IMG/VR virus record: IMGVR_UViG_3300026094_000050
Coordinates: 1 to 20,358 of that record
Direction: 5' to 3' (one strand)
Origin: a virus
Length of the DNA: 20,358 nt
Under the pieces are notes generated by a model. The model worked only from the letters and a program-made list of their open reading frames with translations. It was not told where the DNA came from and did not search any database. Of the stretch, positions 12,263 to 20,358 are shown piece after piece (the stretch's first letter is position 1; every line of letters begins with the position of its first letter). Position numbers and translations under genes: made by a program.

Positions 12263-13800
12263 CAACTTGGAAAATTCACAAGGGCCATTACGTGTGGCCA
12301 GGGCAGCTGCCTGACTCTGTAATAAGCGCAATATCTGCAACACCTGCAGTGCGCGACGGCGAGACAATAGGCTACGCGTGTCAGGCGACAATCAAAACGT
12401 ACCGGGCTCTGCTTGAGCTCGGCATGCGCGCGCCCTGCCCTACTGAGAGCTCGACGTGGCAGTGGCTGGGTCAGTACGAGCCGATGAAGCACCAGCGCAA
12501 AACCGTGGCCAGTATGCTGGCGCACGAGCGCAGCTTTGTTCTTGATGACCCGGGCACGGGCAAGACTCTGGCTGCCTTGTGGGGGCTGGATGCCATGCGC
12601 CGGGCTGGCAACGTGAAGCGCTGTCTGATCATTGCTCCGCTCTCCATCGTGCATGGTGTGTGGTGGGACGAGCTGTTCCTAACAACGCAGTGGCGGTGTG
12701 CTGATCTGACCAAGCGCTCACGCGAGCGCCGCTTGCAGATGGTGCAAGACCCACGCAACGAGGTGCTGTTGATTAACCCGGAAAGTCTCGGGTCGATCTC
12801 TGACATTGTGGACGTGGATGCGGTGATTGTGGATGAGTTTACGGCGTTCAAGTCGCCCTCGGCACAGCGCAGCAAGGCGCTCAAGGCGTTGCTGGATCGC
12901 ACCAAGCCGTGGACGGTGTTTATGTCAGGCACGCCGGCACCGCAGGGGCCAGTGGATGCGTACTTCCCGATCAAGATGATCAACCCCAAGGCCGCACGGA
13001 TGACCAAGCGGCTGTGGCAGGACATGACCGAGGTGAGGGTCAGTGAGTTTACCTGGGTGCCGAAGAAAGATGCGCAGGAGACGCTGACCAAGTGGCTGCA
13101 GCCTGGCACCCGCACCAGCCGGGACGAGGCGCTGGATCTTCCAACACTGCAGACATTGGAGCGTCGATACGCGCTGACCAAGGCGCAGTCGAAGGCGATC
13201 AAGCAGATGAAAGAGGAGGCTGCTGCCGATACGGACGAGGGCACGATCACCGCAGCCAATGCTGCTGTGGCGGCGAGCAAGATGCTGCAGATTCTCACCG
13301 GCCATGTGCGCATGGTTGACCCTAAGACCGACGAGCATATTAGTTTCAGCCTCGATGCTAAAACATGGTTTGAAGCAATTGAGGAAATACTGGAGGAGAG
13401 GCACAAGCCGGTGCTGATCTTCGTGCCGTTCCGTGCTGCTGCTCGAGCAGTAAGCGAGCATTTGAATTGTCCTGTCGTGATGGGTGACACCCCCAGAGAG
13501 GAGCGCGCTGAGATTTACCGGGCTATTAACCAAGGCGACTTGAAAGCAGTGGTGGCAGTCGCTGCAACGATGAGCCATGGCCTGACGCTAACCGGCTCAA
13601 ACTGTGTGCTGTGGGCGCTTCCGCCTACCAGTGCCGAGCAGTATCAGCAGGCCAACGCCCGGGTGTACCGCAAGGGTCAGTCAAACCCTGTTGACATTAT
13701 TCACCTCGTCGGCCATTCTTTTGTACAAGCTCTCTTTGCACGAACTGACAAGAGAGTGAAGCTTCAGCAGGCAGTGCTTGATGCACTCGCCGTAATGTAA
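12259..13800 (+). CDS. SNF2-type DNA helicase/translocase
   Basis: This 513-aa superfamily 2 ATPase has its motifs in order: Q-like YEPMKHQ (73-79), Walker A LDDPGTGKT (95-103), Walker B AVIVDEF with Asp192 and Glu193 (DE-F in place of DEAH), motif III FMSGTPAP (SGT at 223-225), the second RecA domain with VLIFVPFRAAARAVSEHL, and motif VI QQANARVYRKGQ (463-474), the arginine-finger region typical of the SNF2 group. Phage members are assumed to drive fork remodelling, branch migration or protein removal from DNA. About 65 N-terminal residues precede the helicase core and carry no recognised domain. The start overlaps the previous stop (ATGA). Confidence 0.92.
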   Translation: MTTWKIHKGHYVWPGQLPDSVISAISATPAVRDGETIGYACQATIKTYRALLELGMRAPCPTESSTWQWLGQYEPMKHQRKTVASMLAHERSFVLDDPGTGKTLAALWGLDAMRRAGNVKRCLIIAPLSIVHGVWWDELFLTTQWRCADLTKRSRERRLQMVQDPRNEVLLINPESLGSISDIVDVDAVIVDEFTAFKSPSAQRSKALKALLDRTKPWTVFMSGTPAPQGPVDAYFPIKMINPKAARMTKRLWQDMTEVRVSEFTWVPKKDAQETLTKWLQPGTRTSRDEALDLPTLQTLERRYALTKAQSKAIKQMKEEAAADTDEGTITAANAAVAASKMLQILTGHVRMVDPKTDEHISFSLDAKTWFEAIEEILEERHKPVLIFVPFRAAARAVSEHLNCPVVMGDTPREERAEIYRAINQGDLKAVVAVAATMSHGLTLTGSNCVLWALPPTSAEQYQQANARVYRKGQSNPVDIIHLVGHSFVQALFARTDKRVKLQQAVLDALAVM

Positions 13801-13812
13801 GAGGGGACGACG

Positions 13813-14181
13813 ATGGCAGATACGAACACTTTGATCAGCTACTACATCCAGCTGCGGGATCGCAAGAAAGAGATCCAAGCGCGGCACAAGGAGGAGCTGG
13901 AGCCGATTGATGCTGGGCTAATGAAGCTTGAAGGCATTTTGCAGGAGCGGCTGAACGAAATGGGTGTAGAGAAGATGGGCGGTGACACTGGCACGGTGTT
14001 CACCAAGGTAAACACAAGCATAACGGTAGAGGATTGGGATAGTGTAGTGGAGTATGTAAAAAATAACGATGCGTTTGATCTTCTGGATCGGCGCGTAAAC
14101 AAAACAACCGCGCAGGAGCGTGGTGATGTGCCGGGTCTTCGGACTTCGCAAATCAAAACGATTCAAGTACGACGCAAGTAG
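13813..14181 (+). CDS. Conserved coiled-coil phage protein upstream of SSB
   Basis: This 122-aa protein begins with a long charged helix ([20 protein letters not shown], then a leucine-rich helix [18 protein letters not shown]). A beta part follows ([20 protein letters not shown]), then [14 protein letters not shown] and a C-terminal IQVRRK. Proteins with this order (helix, GTxYxxxxTSxTVxDxDxF, LLxxRVxKxAVxE, PPGL, VRR) are common beside SSB and recombination genes of Gram-negative phages but lack a known function. Ribosome site GGGG lies about 8 nt upstream of the ATG, 12 bp after the helicase. A DNA-repair or SSB-partner role is inferred from context only. Confidence 0.75.
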   Translation: MADTNTLISYYIQLRDRKKEIQARHKEELEPIDAGLMKLEGILQERLNEMGVEKMGGDTGTVFTKVNTSITVEDWDSVVEYVKNNDAFDLLDRRVNKTTAQERGDVPGLRTSQIKTIQVRRK

Positions 14182-14191
14182 GAGCGACATC

Positions 14192-15160
<969 letters not shown>

Positions 15161-15174
15161 GACTTACAATTAGC

Positions 15175-15195
15175 GCGGGGGGCGTTGCTCCCCGC
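15175..15195 (+). promoter_or_regulatory. GC-rich hairpin immediately before the HTH regulator gene
   Basis: Stem GCGGGG-G-GC pairs with GC-T-CCCCGC around a GTT loop (9 bp with one G-U pair). It ends only 2 nt before the Shine-Dalgarno GGAGG and 11 nt before the ATG of the regulator gene. No U-tract follows, so it is not a complete intrinsic terminator. It separates the SSB gene from the regulator gene and could limit read-through, protect the upstream mRNA 3' end or modulate ribosome access. Function is inferred. Confidence 0.45.
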
Positions 15196-15206
15196 TGGAG
15201 GTAATT

Positions 15207-15506
15207 ATGCAGACGATTCAGGAAAACAACGAGAAGTTTACGCGCCTCGCCGCAAAAGCTTGGGATGAGTTCTATGAGAGTTGCAGCGAAAGCTCGAATC
15301 TTAACGACAAAAGCATCGCCGCACTGATGGGCGTGTCCCGGCAGACGGTCGTGAATTGGTCATCCGGCAAAAGCTCGCCTTGTGTCGGTACAATCATGCG
15401 GATTAAGATGGTTGCCAATGCTATAGATAAAGCACATGCGGATGAGAAGCTGCCAGCCAAGTCCAGAAACAAGCAGGACGCGCTAGTGCAGGAAATCCTG
15501 AAATAA
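15207..15506 (+). CDS. Helix-turn-helix DNA-binding regulator
   Basis: This 99-aa protein has a clear helix-turn-helix at about residues 33-56: NDKSIAALMGVSRQTVVNWS, with the ALMGVSRQTVxNW pattern of Cro/XRE-like proteins. The rest is helical, with a basic C-terminus (KLPAKSRNKQDALVQEILK). Ribosome site GGAGG lies 6 nt upstream of the ATG. It is bracketed by a hairpin upstream and a reverse-facing terminator downstream, so this gene seems to be an insulated unit within the operon. Possible targets are the inverted repeats (5768-5785, 5946-5972) or the GTAAC iterons in the control region; it may be a repressor or a replication-initiation factor. No partner is proven. Confidence 0.8.
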   Translation: MQTIQENNEKFTRLAAKAWDEFYESCSESSNLNDKSIAALMGVSRQTVVNWSSGKSSPCVGTIMRIKMVANAIDKAHADEKLPAKSRNKQDALVQEILK

Positions 15507-15536
15507 AAAAACCCCGGCGGGGGACTTGCCGGGGTT
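15505..15536 (-). terminator. Intrinsic terminator oriented leftward (antisense to the operon)
   Basis: Stem AACCCCGGC (15510-15518) pairs with GCCGGGGTT (15528-15536) around a 9-nt loop. The seven A residues at 15505-15511 give a T7 tract after the stem on the minus strand only; rightward the stem is followed by CAGAGAG without U. So by sequence it terminates leftward transcription, although the genes on both sides read rightward. It would stop antisense transcripts entering from the convergent late operon. It might also pair as an mRNA 3'-end stabiliser for the regulator gene. The stop codon TAA of that gene abuts it. Confidence 0.7.
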
Positions 15537-15550
15537 CAGAGAGCCACACC

Positions 15551-18160
15551 ATGAAAGATAAGCTAACTGCGATAGTATCCATTTCGGATGGACGTGTAAA
15601 GCATTACTGGTTTGACAATAGAGAGGAAGCGTACAGGGCCGCTGTACAATTTGCACAAGAAGGAAACTACGGCGATCTGTACTGGTCGATGGCGGAGTTC
15701 CACAGCGAGCAGCGCACTCAAGATAATGCGAAAGAGTTGCGTGCATTCTGGCTGGATCTGGACTGCGGCGATGGCAAGGGCTATGCCACTAAGCAGGACG
15801 CGCTGAAAGCGCTGGCCTCGGCACCGCTGCCGCCGTTTTCGATGCTGGTGGACAGTGGCAACGGGCTGCATGTTTACTGGCTGCTGGATGAGCCGGCACC
15901 TGTAGAGGATTGGAAACCAGTAGCCGAGCACCTGAAGCGCGCCTGTATTGTAAAGCAGCTGCATGCTGACCACGCGATCACCGCCGATGTAGCACGGATT
16001 TTGCGCGTGCCTGGCACTTTTAACTGCAAAGACCCCGAGCAGCCACGTCCGGTCAAGGTGCTTAAAAAGCGCGAGGGCCGGTACACCTTGCAGGAGTTTC
16101 AGCAGGCGCTGCCGTCAGTTGGGCCCATCCGTGACGCTAAGCCAAAGCGTGAGCCCGATGAGTGGAGCGTGGACGCGCAGGATTTCCCGCCCGCGTACGT
16201 AGAAAACGTGCTCCGGGGCTGCAAACAGGTGCGCGAAGCGGCAAAGGTGCAATCGGCAGGCATCGCCGAGCCGTACTGGCGTGCCGTTTTGTCAGTTGTC
16301 TACCGTTGCGAGGGTGGCGATGAGCTGATCCATAAGATCAGCAAGGGCGACGAGCGCTACGATGCAGATGAAACACAGCGCAAGGCTGAATCTACGGTAG
16401 GGCCAGCAACCTGCGAGCATTTCTCGGCAGTTAACCCGGAGGCGTGTGCCGGGTGTCCGTTTGCCGGAGCGGTGACCAGCCCCATTGCCATCCCAGCACC
16501 AGCGCCCGTGCCAGAAGGCGACGAGCAGGAAGAGGTGCAGCGGGATAACCGCGTGAACGATTGGCACATCACCGCCAAGGGCGTTTATAAGGCCATGGAG
16601 AATGACGAGGGCGGCATCGAGAAAGTGTGGGCCGCTATGACCCCCGTCTATGGTGAGACGTTCCGCACCCGCCGAGGCGAGACAGAAACAGACGCTGACG
16701 ATGCAAAGGTGATGCTGAAGTGGCTGCGCCCGGACAACCGTTGGCGCACGACGATGATGCCGCTGTCCTTGCTCGGCAGTAACACGAAAATGATGGAGTG
16801 GGCCGGATCGCAAGGGCTTGCGAGTCTACTACCCAACGGGAAGGCATGGCAGATGTACATTAGCGAGCTTACAAACAAACTGCTGCAAGAGCGCCGGGTC
16901 ACCGAGTACTACGATCGCCTGGGCTGGCATGCGGACAACGGCGAGTTTGTGCTGGGCACGAAAAAGGTCACCTCGCAGGGGGTGTCCGACGCCACGATTG
17001 AGCGCAACAGCCCGCTCTCGCAGCTAACGCCGCAAGGTGATCTGGACAAGTGGAAAGCTGGCATCAAGCTGCTGGATGTAGAAGGGCTGGAGAAGCACCA
17101 GTTCTGCATACTTGCTGGTTTTGGCTCACCGCTGCTGGATCTGATGGACGTTTCGGGTGCGGCTATCTCGCTGGCCGGCGCATCGGGCAAGGGCAAGACG
17201 CTCGCTGCCAGGGCAGCACTGTCTATCTACGGCAACCCCGACCAGCTGTTCCAGTCTGCGGATGCGACCCGCAACTCGACGGATGTGCACCTGGGCACCC
17301 TGCATTCAGTGCCGTACCTGATGGACGAAATCACCAGCATGAGCGACAAGGCTATCGGTGATCTGCTGTACAAGATCGCAAACGGGCGCGGCAAGGACAC
17401 GCTGCAGCGCAACAGATCATGGAGCAACGGCGGCAGCTGGCGGCTCGTGGCGTTCCTGACAACCAACAGCCCCATCATGGAGGCGAGCCAGTCGCACTTG
17501 ACAGAAGCGCAGCGCAACCGCGCTATCGAGCTGATCATCGAGCAGGCCGTCCCTGCCCAGCAGGCCACTGAGCTGTACAAGGCAACCGGGCAAAACTTCG
17601 GCGTTGCGGGCGAAGTGTACATGCAGTACCTGATTCAGAATCGCGACACTTGCCGGGATTTGGCCCAGCGCGCGGTCGAACAAGTTAAGGATGCGTTTGA
17701 GGGACAGGACGCGCAGCGCTTCGGTATTTGGGCACTGGCTGCAGCACTGGCCGGCGGCATGATCGCCAAGAAGCTGGGCTTGATCCCGTTTAGCCCATGG
17801 AAAGTTATTGAGTCCGTGGTGCCGACGCTGCAATCGCAAGGCGAGCAAACCCAGACGCCGGAACAGCAGTTCCTCGATGTCCTGCGCGAGTGGCTTACTT
17901 CAGAATCCGATCATGTGTGCGTGTGCACCAATGGGCGCATGGGCTTTGTGGATGACCCGGTGGCCCGGCGCGACGGCGAGGATCTGTACATTCACAGCAC
18001 CCGGTTTAAGCAGGAGCTGCGGGATCGCAATGTTAGCCTGGCTGTTGTGCGCAAGCTGATCGCAGAGAATGCAGAGACAGGCATCAAGGTGCGGTTGTCT
18101 CAGGGCACCCCGCCAGTGTCAGCGCTGCGGCTGCCCGCCAGCATGGTCTACAACGACTGA
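15551..18160 (+). CDS. Primase-helicase (AEP-like primase plus DUF927-type ATPase)
   Basis: This is the largest protein of the window, 869 aa. The N-terminal part fits a RepB/AEP-like primase: FWLDLDCG with Asp69 and Asp71, SGNGLHVYWLL with His107 (102-112), and ADVARILRVPGTFN (146-159). A cysteine/histidine group Cys288, His290, Cys299, Cys302 (CEHF...CAGCPF) probably binds zinc. The C-terminal ATPase has Walker A GASGKGKT (543-550), Walker B VPYLMDEIT (587-594) and a polar sensor FLTTNSP (636-641), resembling DUF927-type superfamily 3-like helicases. It would lay primers and unwind the fork for the family A polymerase. The ribosome site is weak (AGAGAG about 8 nt upstream). It converges on the metallophosphoesterase gene with 7 bp between stops. 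Confidence 0.86.
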   Translation: MKDKLTAIVSISDGRVKHYWFDNREEAYRAAVQFAQEGNYGDLYWSMAEFHSEQRTQDNAKELRAFWLDLDCGDGKGYATKQDALKALASAPLPPFSMLVDSGNGLHVYWLLDEPAPVEDWKPVAEHLKRACIVKQLHADHAITADVARILRVPGTFNCKDPEQPRPVKVLKKREGRYTLQEFQQALPSVGPIRDAKPKREPDEWSVDAQDFPPAYVENVLRGCKQVREAAKVQSAGIAEPYWRAVLSVVYRCEGGDELIHKISKGDERYDADETQRKAESTVGPATCEHFSAVNPEACAGCPFAGAVTSPIAIPAPAPVPEGDEQEEVQRDNRVNDWHITAKGVYKAMENDEGGIEKVWAAMTPVYGETFRTRRGETETDADDAKVMLKWLRPDNRWRTTMMPLSLLGSNTKMMEWAGSQGLASLLPNGKAWQMYISELTNKLLQERRVTEYYDRLGWHADNGEFVLGTKKVTSQGVSDATIERNSPLSQLTPQGDLDKWKAGIKLLDVEGLEKHQFCILAGFGSPLLDLMDVSGAAISLAGASGKGKTLAARAALSIYGNPDQLFQSADATRNSTDVHLGTLHSVPYLMDEITSMSDKAIGDLLYKIANGRGKDTLQRNRSWSNGGSWRLVAFLTTNSPIMEASQSHLTEAQRNRAIELIIEQAVPAQQATELYKATGQNFGVAGEVYMQYLIQNRDTCRDLAQRAVEQVKDAFEGQDAQRFGIWALAAALAGGMIAKKLGLIPFSPWKVIESVVPTLQSQGEQTQTPEQQFLDVLREWLTSESDHVCVCTNGRMGFVDDPVARRDGEDLYIHSTRFKQELRDRNVSLAVVRKLIAENAETGIKVRLSQGTPPVSALRLPASMVYND

Positions 18161-18167
18161 AGCATTC

Positions 18168-19310
18168 TTAGCACATCTCGGGCGTCAGCACTTGGCGTCC
18201 GACGTACCCATGCTCGGCGTGGTAAGTAATCACCTGTCCTTGGCGTGCTGATTTGAATCCGTGCCGGCTGGCATACGAATCCCTGGCTGACAAAGTTCCA
18301 TGCTGCTCCACGGTCATAAGCTCGCTTTCTTTAGCGGCATAGTGGTGCAAATGACCAATATGTGCATAGCTATATTTGGTGCGGCCAAAGATCTCACGAA
18401 ACTCTGCAGCCAGTGCCCGGTCAAGCTGGTCAATCTTTTTCAGGTGGCCATGGTGAAAGAACAGGCTCGTCTTGCCATGTTCGATTACGTAAAACGGTGC
18501 GGGTGACTGGTCTATGCGCAGTCTCGGATTGTCCCTGTAGCGGTCGGCAAAGGATTCGCGCAGCCAGATCTCAGATACTTCATCGTGGTTGCCCTCAGCC
18601 ATGATCACGTCCACAGTCTCATAGCGCTCAAGCAGCATCTCGATTATTTGCCGTGTTATGCGTATGCCCGTGCGAACTAACTTAGGAAAGCGGGTGTCGG
18701 TATCTAGCTGATGCTTGCTGGTAGGCGTCACACTCTCGATGCCGTCGAAATGCAGGAAGTCTCCCATTTGTGCAAACACTGCACGCTGGGCGATAGGTGC
18801 CTGCTCAATCGCAGCAGCGAAGAACTTCATAATTAAATCTTCAGCAAGGCTAGTGTCCCAGTCCTCGCCCGCTTCCTCGCCCCAGGCAAGCATGCCAATG
18901 TGCGCGTCGGTCAGCACAAACAAGTTAAGTAAATCGTTTCGGGGTTTGATCTTCTGGCGGATACGAGGTGCAGCAGGTATATCTTCTTTTAATGCAGCGA
19001 TTGCGTTCTGCATCGCCTCATACTGCGCTTGCTTGTCGCGGTCAGTCTTGTACCACTCAAGCTTTGTCTCGCCTGTCTCGGGATTCCACAGCACTGAGCG
19101 GCCACGAAACATCTCGTCGTCGCGCTCGTTAAACTGCTGGGTCTCAAATTTTTGCTCGTGCGTCTTGCCTTCTCGCATGCGCTCAAGGCGGCGCTGCAAT
19201 GTGCGAGTGTTAATACCAAGCAAGGCTGCGGCCCCATCCTGAGTGCCGGTTTGCTCAATAGCAGCAAGAATTTGTGCGTTGGTTAAGCCTTTAGTGCCTA
19301 AAGTGCTCAT
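18168..19310 (-). CDS. Metallophosphoesterase with N-terminal helix-turn-helix
   Basis: This 380-aa protein has residues 8-46 forming a FIS/Hin-like helix-turn-helix (ILAAIEQTGTQDGAAALLGI then NTRTLQRRL), followed by a linker to about 125. The calcineurin-like phosphoesterase motifs follow: DAHIG (Asp135, His137), MGDFLHFDG (Asp184), EGNHDE (Asn241, His242), FFHHGHL (His287, His289) and HIGHLHH (His320, His322). These ligands form a two-metal site. Phage proteins of this architecture are often annotated as DNA-binding phosphoesterases; substrates are unknown. It lies at the 3' end of the leftward lysis operon, 2 bp after the holin gene, with AAGG 8 nt before the ATG. It might be a nuclease or nucleotidase acting late in infection. 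Confidence 0.88.
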   Translation of the reverse strand: MSTLGTKGLTNAQILAAIEQTGTQDGAAALLGINTRTLQRRLERMREGKTHEQKFETQQFNERDDEMFRGRSVLWNPETGETKLEWYKTDRDKQAQYEAMQNAIAALKEDIPAAPRIRQKIKPRNDLLNLFVLTDAHIGMLAWGEEAGEDWDTSLAEDLIMKFFAAAIEQAPIAQRAVFAQMGDFLHFDGIESVTPTSKHQLDTDTRFPKLVRTGIRITRQIIEMLLERYETVDVIMAEGNHDEVSEIWLRESFADRYRDNPRLRIDQSPAPFYVIEHGKTSLFFHHGHLKKIDQLDRALAAEFREIFGRTKYSYAHIGHLHHYAAKESELMTVEQHGTLSARDSYASRHGFKSARQGQVITYHAEHGYVGRQVLTPEMC

Positions 19311-19312
19311 TT

Positions 19313-19717
19313 TTAGCCTTTTTTGCGCAGTTCTCCTGCTATTTTTTCTCCCGAGCGCCCCAACACATAACCGCCGAGGCCCACGCTAAGAAGGCTCCAT
19401 GCCTGCTCGGGCATGTCGAACATTACACTAGTACCAAGGATTGCGTCTAGGTAAGGGGCAATAATGTAGTTGTTGCCGATCATTACCGCAAACATTAGCA
19501 TTACCACCGGGCGCCAGGCACTGGTTACCCAGTGCTCGCTTTTTGCTTCCGCCACCACCACATCACGCGCCAGCTGGTTAGCTGTCTGCTCATGCTCAAG
19601 CATGGCGATGCGCAGCTCTTGTGCCGCCTTGGCCGCTTGATCCTTGTCCTCAAAAAAGCGGCCCAGCACGTTATCAACGGCCGTGCCAAGGCCAGCGCCT
19701 AGTAATTCTTTTATCAT
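19313..19717 (-). CDS. Holin (3TM family)
   Basis: The protein is 134 aa. An amphipathic N-terminal helix (MIKELLGAGLGTAVDNVLGR) is followed by a charged coiled segment (residues 24-62), then hydrophobic helices WRPVVMLMFAVMIGNNYIIA (68-87) and AWSLLSVGLGGYVLGRSG (106-123) and a basic C-terminus. The pattern WRPxxMxxFxxxxxxNYxxxP followed by a Gly-rich helix and GRSxEK is that of the Holin_3TMs family first seen in gene transfer agents. It would make the inner-membrane hole that lets the amidase reach peptidoglycan. The ATG at 19715-19717 overlaps the amidase stop (ATGA); a GTG five codons upstream is possible but less likely. Confidence 0.86.
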   Translation of the reverse strand: MIKELLGAGLGTAVDNVLGRFFEDKDQAAKAAQELRIAMLEHEQTANQLARDVVVAEAKSEHWVTSAWRPVVMLMFAVMIGNNYIIAPYLDAILGTSVMFDMPEQAWSLLSVGLGGYVLGRSGEKIAGELRKKG

Positions 19718-20130
19718 GTGTTTGCCAGCCACGCTTGCACGTCAAAACAAGGGCAGTCTTTGCTTGCGTCCAGATCCCTGTGGCCCACAACGTCGAGCTT
19801 GCCGTAACTTACTTCGAGCTTGTTAAGCAGCTCGCTTAGTGCGTCCCACTGCCAGTGACTAAAATTTGAGTCAGCGCGTTGCTTATCCTCAGTCATGCCA
19901 CCAATCAAGCAGATCCCGATGCTGTCTGCGTTGTGTCCTCGCACGTGAGCACCGGGCACCTCGACCGGCCGGCCTGCCTCTATCTTGCCGTCGCGCGTAA
20001 TAACGTAATGATAACCAATGTCATCCCAGCCGTTGTCGTTCACATGCCAGTCCCTAATTGTTTCTGCACCAATGTCCATAGACGCAGGCGTGTAGCTGCA
20101 ATGGACTACAATCGTGTTAATTTTACGCAT
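19714..20130 (-). CDS. Endolysin: N-acetylmuramoyl-L-alanine amidase (Amidase_2, T7 lysozyme-like)
   Basis: This 138-aa enzyme cleaves the amide bond between muramic acid and the peptide stem. Zn ligands and catalytic residues line up with T7 lysozyme: His10 in IVVHCS, Tyr40 in GYHYVI, His117 in GHRDL, Lys124 and Cys126 in SKDCPCFD. Other family blocks are RDGKIEAGRP and GAHVRGHNADSIGICLIGG. It has no signal peptide, so it depends on the neighbouring holin for export. T7 lysozyme also inhibits T7 RNA polymerase, but no such polymerase is seen here. It overlaps the upstream lipoprotein gene by 8 nt and the holin by 4 nt. Confidence 0.94.
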   Translation of the reverse strand: MRKINTIVVHCSYTPASMDIGAETIRDWHVNDNGWDDIGYHYVITRDGKIEAGRPVEVPGAHVRGHNADSIGICLIGGMTEDKQRADSNFSHWQWDALSELLNKLEVSYGKLDVVGHRDLDASKDCPCFDVQAWLANT

Positions 20131-20320
20131 CTGAGCATTGTCCTTTTAGAACAAGTAGGTGCGGTTCGCCATCAAGATTAACTAAAACTTCTCGTTTGCC
20201 AGATTGGTTTGGCGTAACGTCGCAAACCTGCACATGGGTATATGCATCAGTCTCAAACGCATTGCACGTTGCTTGGCCTGTCGAACATGCAATTATTGCA
20301 GCGAGCAGCAGCTGTTCCAT
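20123..20320 (-). CDS. Small predicted lipoprotein or secreted protein in the lysis operon
   Basis: From the ATG at 20318-20320 (AGGT 7 nt upstream) the protein is 65 aa: MEQLLLAAIIACSTGQATCN followed by a polar domain ending VLVNLDGEPHLLVLKGQCSD-A. Residues 4-12 are hydrophobic and end in IIAC, which fits a lipobox with Cys12 as the lipidated residue. The N-terminus lacks the usual basic residue, which weakens the case; a TTG 12 codons upstream would add an Arg but overlaps the preceding gene. Other cysteines (19, 33 and 62, approximate) could form disulfides. Lying just before amidase and holin it may act as an Rz1-like spanin part or other late envelope protein; no Rz partner is visible. 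Confidence 0.55.
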   Translation of the reverse strand: MEQLLLAAIIACSTGQATCNAFETDAYTHVQVCDVTPNQSGKREVLVNLDGEPHLLVLKGQCSDA

Positions 20321-20322
20321 GA

Positions 20323-20358
20323 CTAACCTGCAAACTTGTGCTTGAGCAGATTCCAAAT
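20323..20358 (-). CDS. 3' end of an unknown gene (runs off the window)
   Basis: On the minus strand the last 11 codons before TAG (20323-20325) read IWNLLKHKFAG, placing a stop 2 bp ahead of the lipoprotein start. Tight spacing is normal in this operon, so an upstream gene very likely ends here. The fragment is too short to identify a product; tail or internal virion proteins commonly precede lysis genes in podoviruses. Confidence 0.35.
   Translation of the reverse strand: MWNLLKHKFAG

Noticed and set aside
19714-20130. Amidase as an inhibitor of a phage RNA polymerase as in T7
   Set aside because: No such polymerase is seen in the window, so the dual role cannot be supported.

Overview
The window is a piece of a tailed double-stranded DNA phage genome (Caudoviricetes). 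The head genes are of the T7-like podovirus type: connector-type portal, scaffold, and small plus large terminase with a GNAT-like companion. A Zn amidase and a three-helix-family holin suggest a Gram-negative host. I see no integrase, no rRNA or tRNA, no host metabolic genes, and no single-subunit RNA polymerase. The host cannot be named from this window, and similarity calls rest on motif recognition, not database searches.

Layout. Positions 1-5713 (minus strand) hold the head-assembly and packaging operon. Read in its own direction it runs small terminase, large terminase, GNAT-like protein, Gly/Ala-rich coiled-coil protein, portal, Bbp19-like protein, scaffold, a 49-aa basic protein, then the start of the major capsid gene, which leaves the window. 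Most neighbours overlap or nearly touch. Positions 5714-6467 are a 754-bp non-coding control region. It carries 14 copies of GTAAC (both orientations), several in 9-bp register, a five-unit 9-bp tandem block inside a 54-bp segment of about 17% GC, inverted repeats and a good sigma70-like promoter reading right. It looks like a replication origin and divergent control region.

Positions 6468-18160 (plus strand) form a dense replication arm. It encodes a two-domain-sized DnaN-like sliding clamp, a run of tiny genes, a family A DNA polymerase with 3'-5' exonuclease, a Cas4-like PD-(D/E)XK nuclease with four cysteines, a DUF3310 protein, a VRR-NUC nuclease, an SNF2-type helicase, a coiled-coil protein, a zinc-ribbon SSB-like protein with an acidic tail, an HTH regulator and a primase-helicase. 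Many junctions are ATGA, GTGA or TGATG overlaps, implying translational coupling. Positions 18168-20358 (minus strand) hold a late operon read leftward: the end of an unknown gene, a small lipoprotein, amidase, holin and a metallophosphoesterase. It converges on the primase gene with 7 bp between the stop codons.

The arm encodes most parts of a self-contained replisome (primase-helicase, polymerase, clamp, SSB, nucleases, remodelling helicase). The main points for a second look are the iteron-rich control region, the polymerase O-helix (Leu and Phe at the positions equivalent to E. coli Pol I 762 and 766), the reduced clamp, a terminator that faces the 'wrong' way at 15505-15536, and two RNA hairpins at gene borders.
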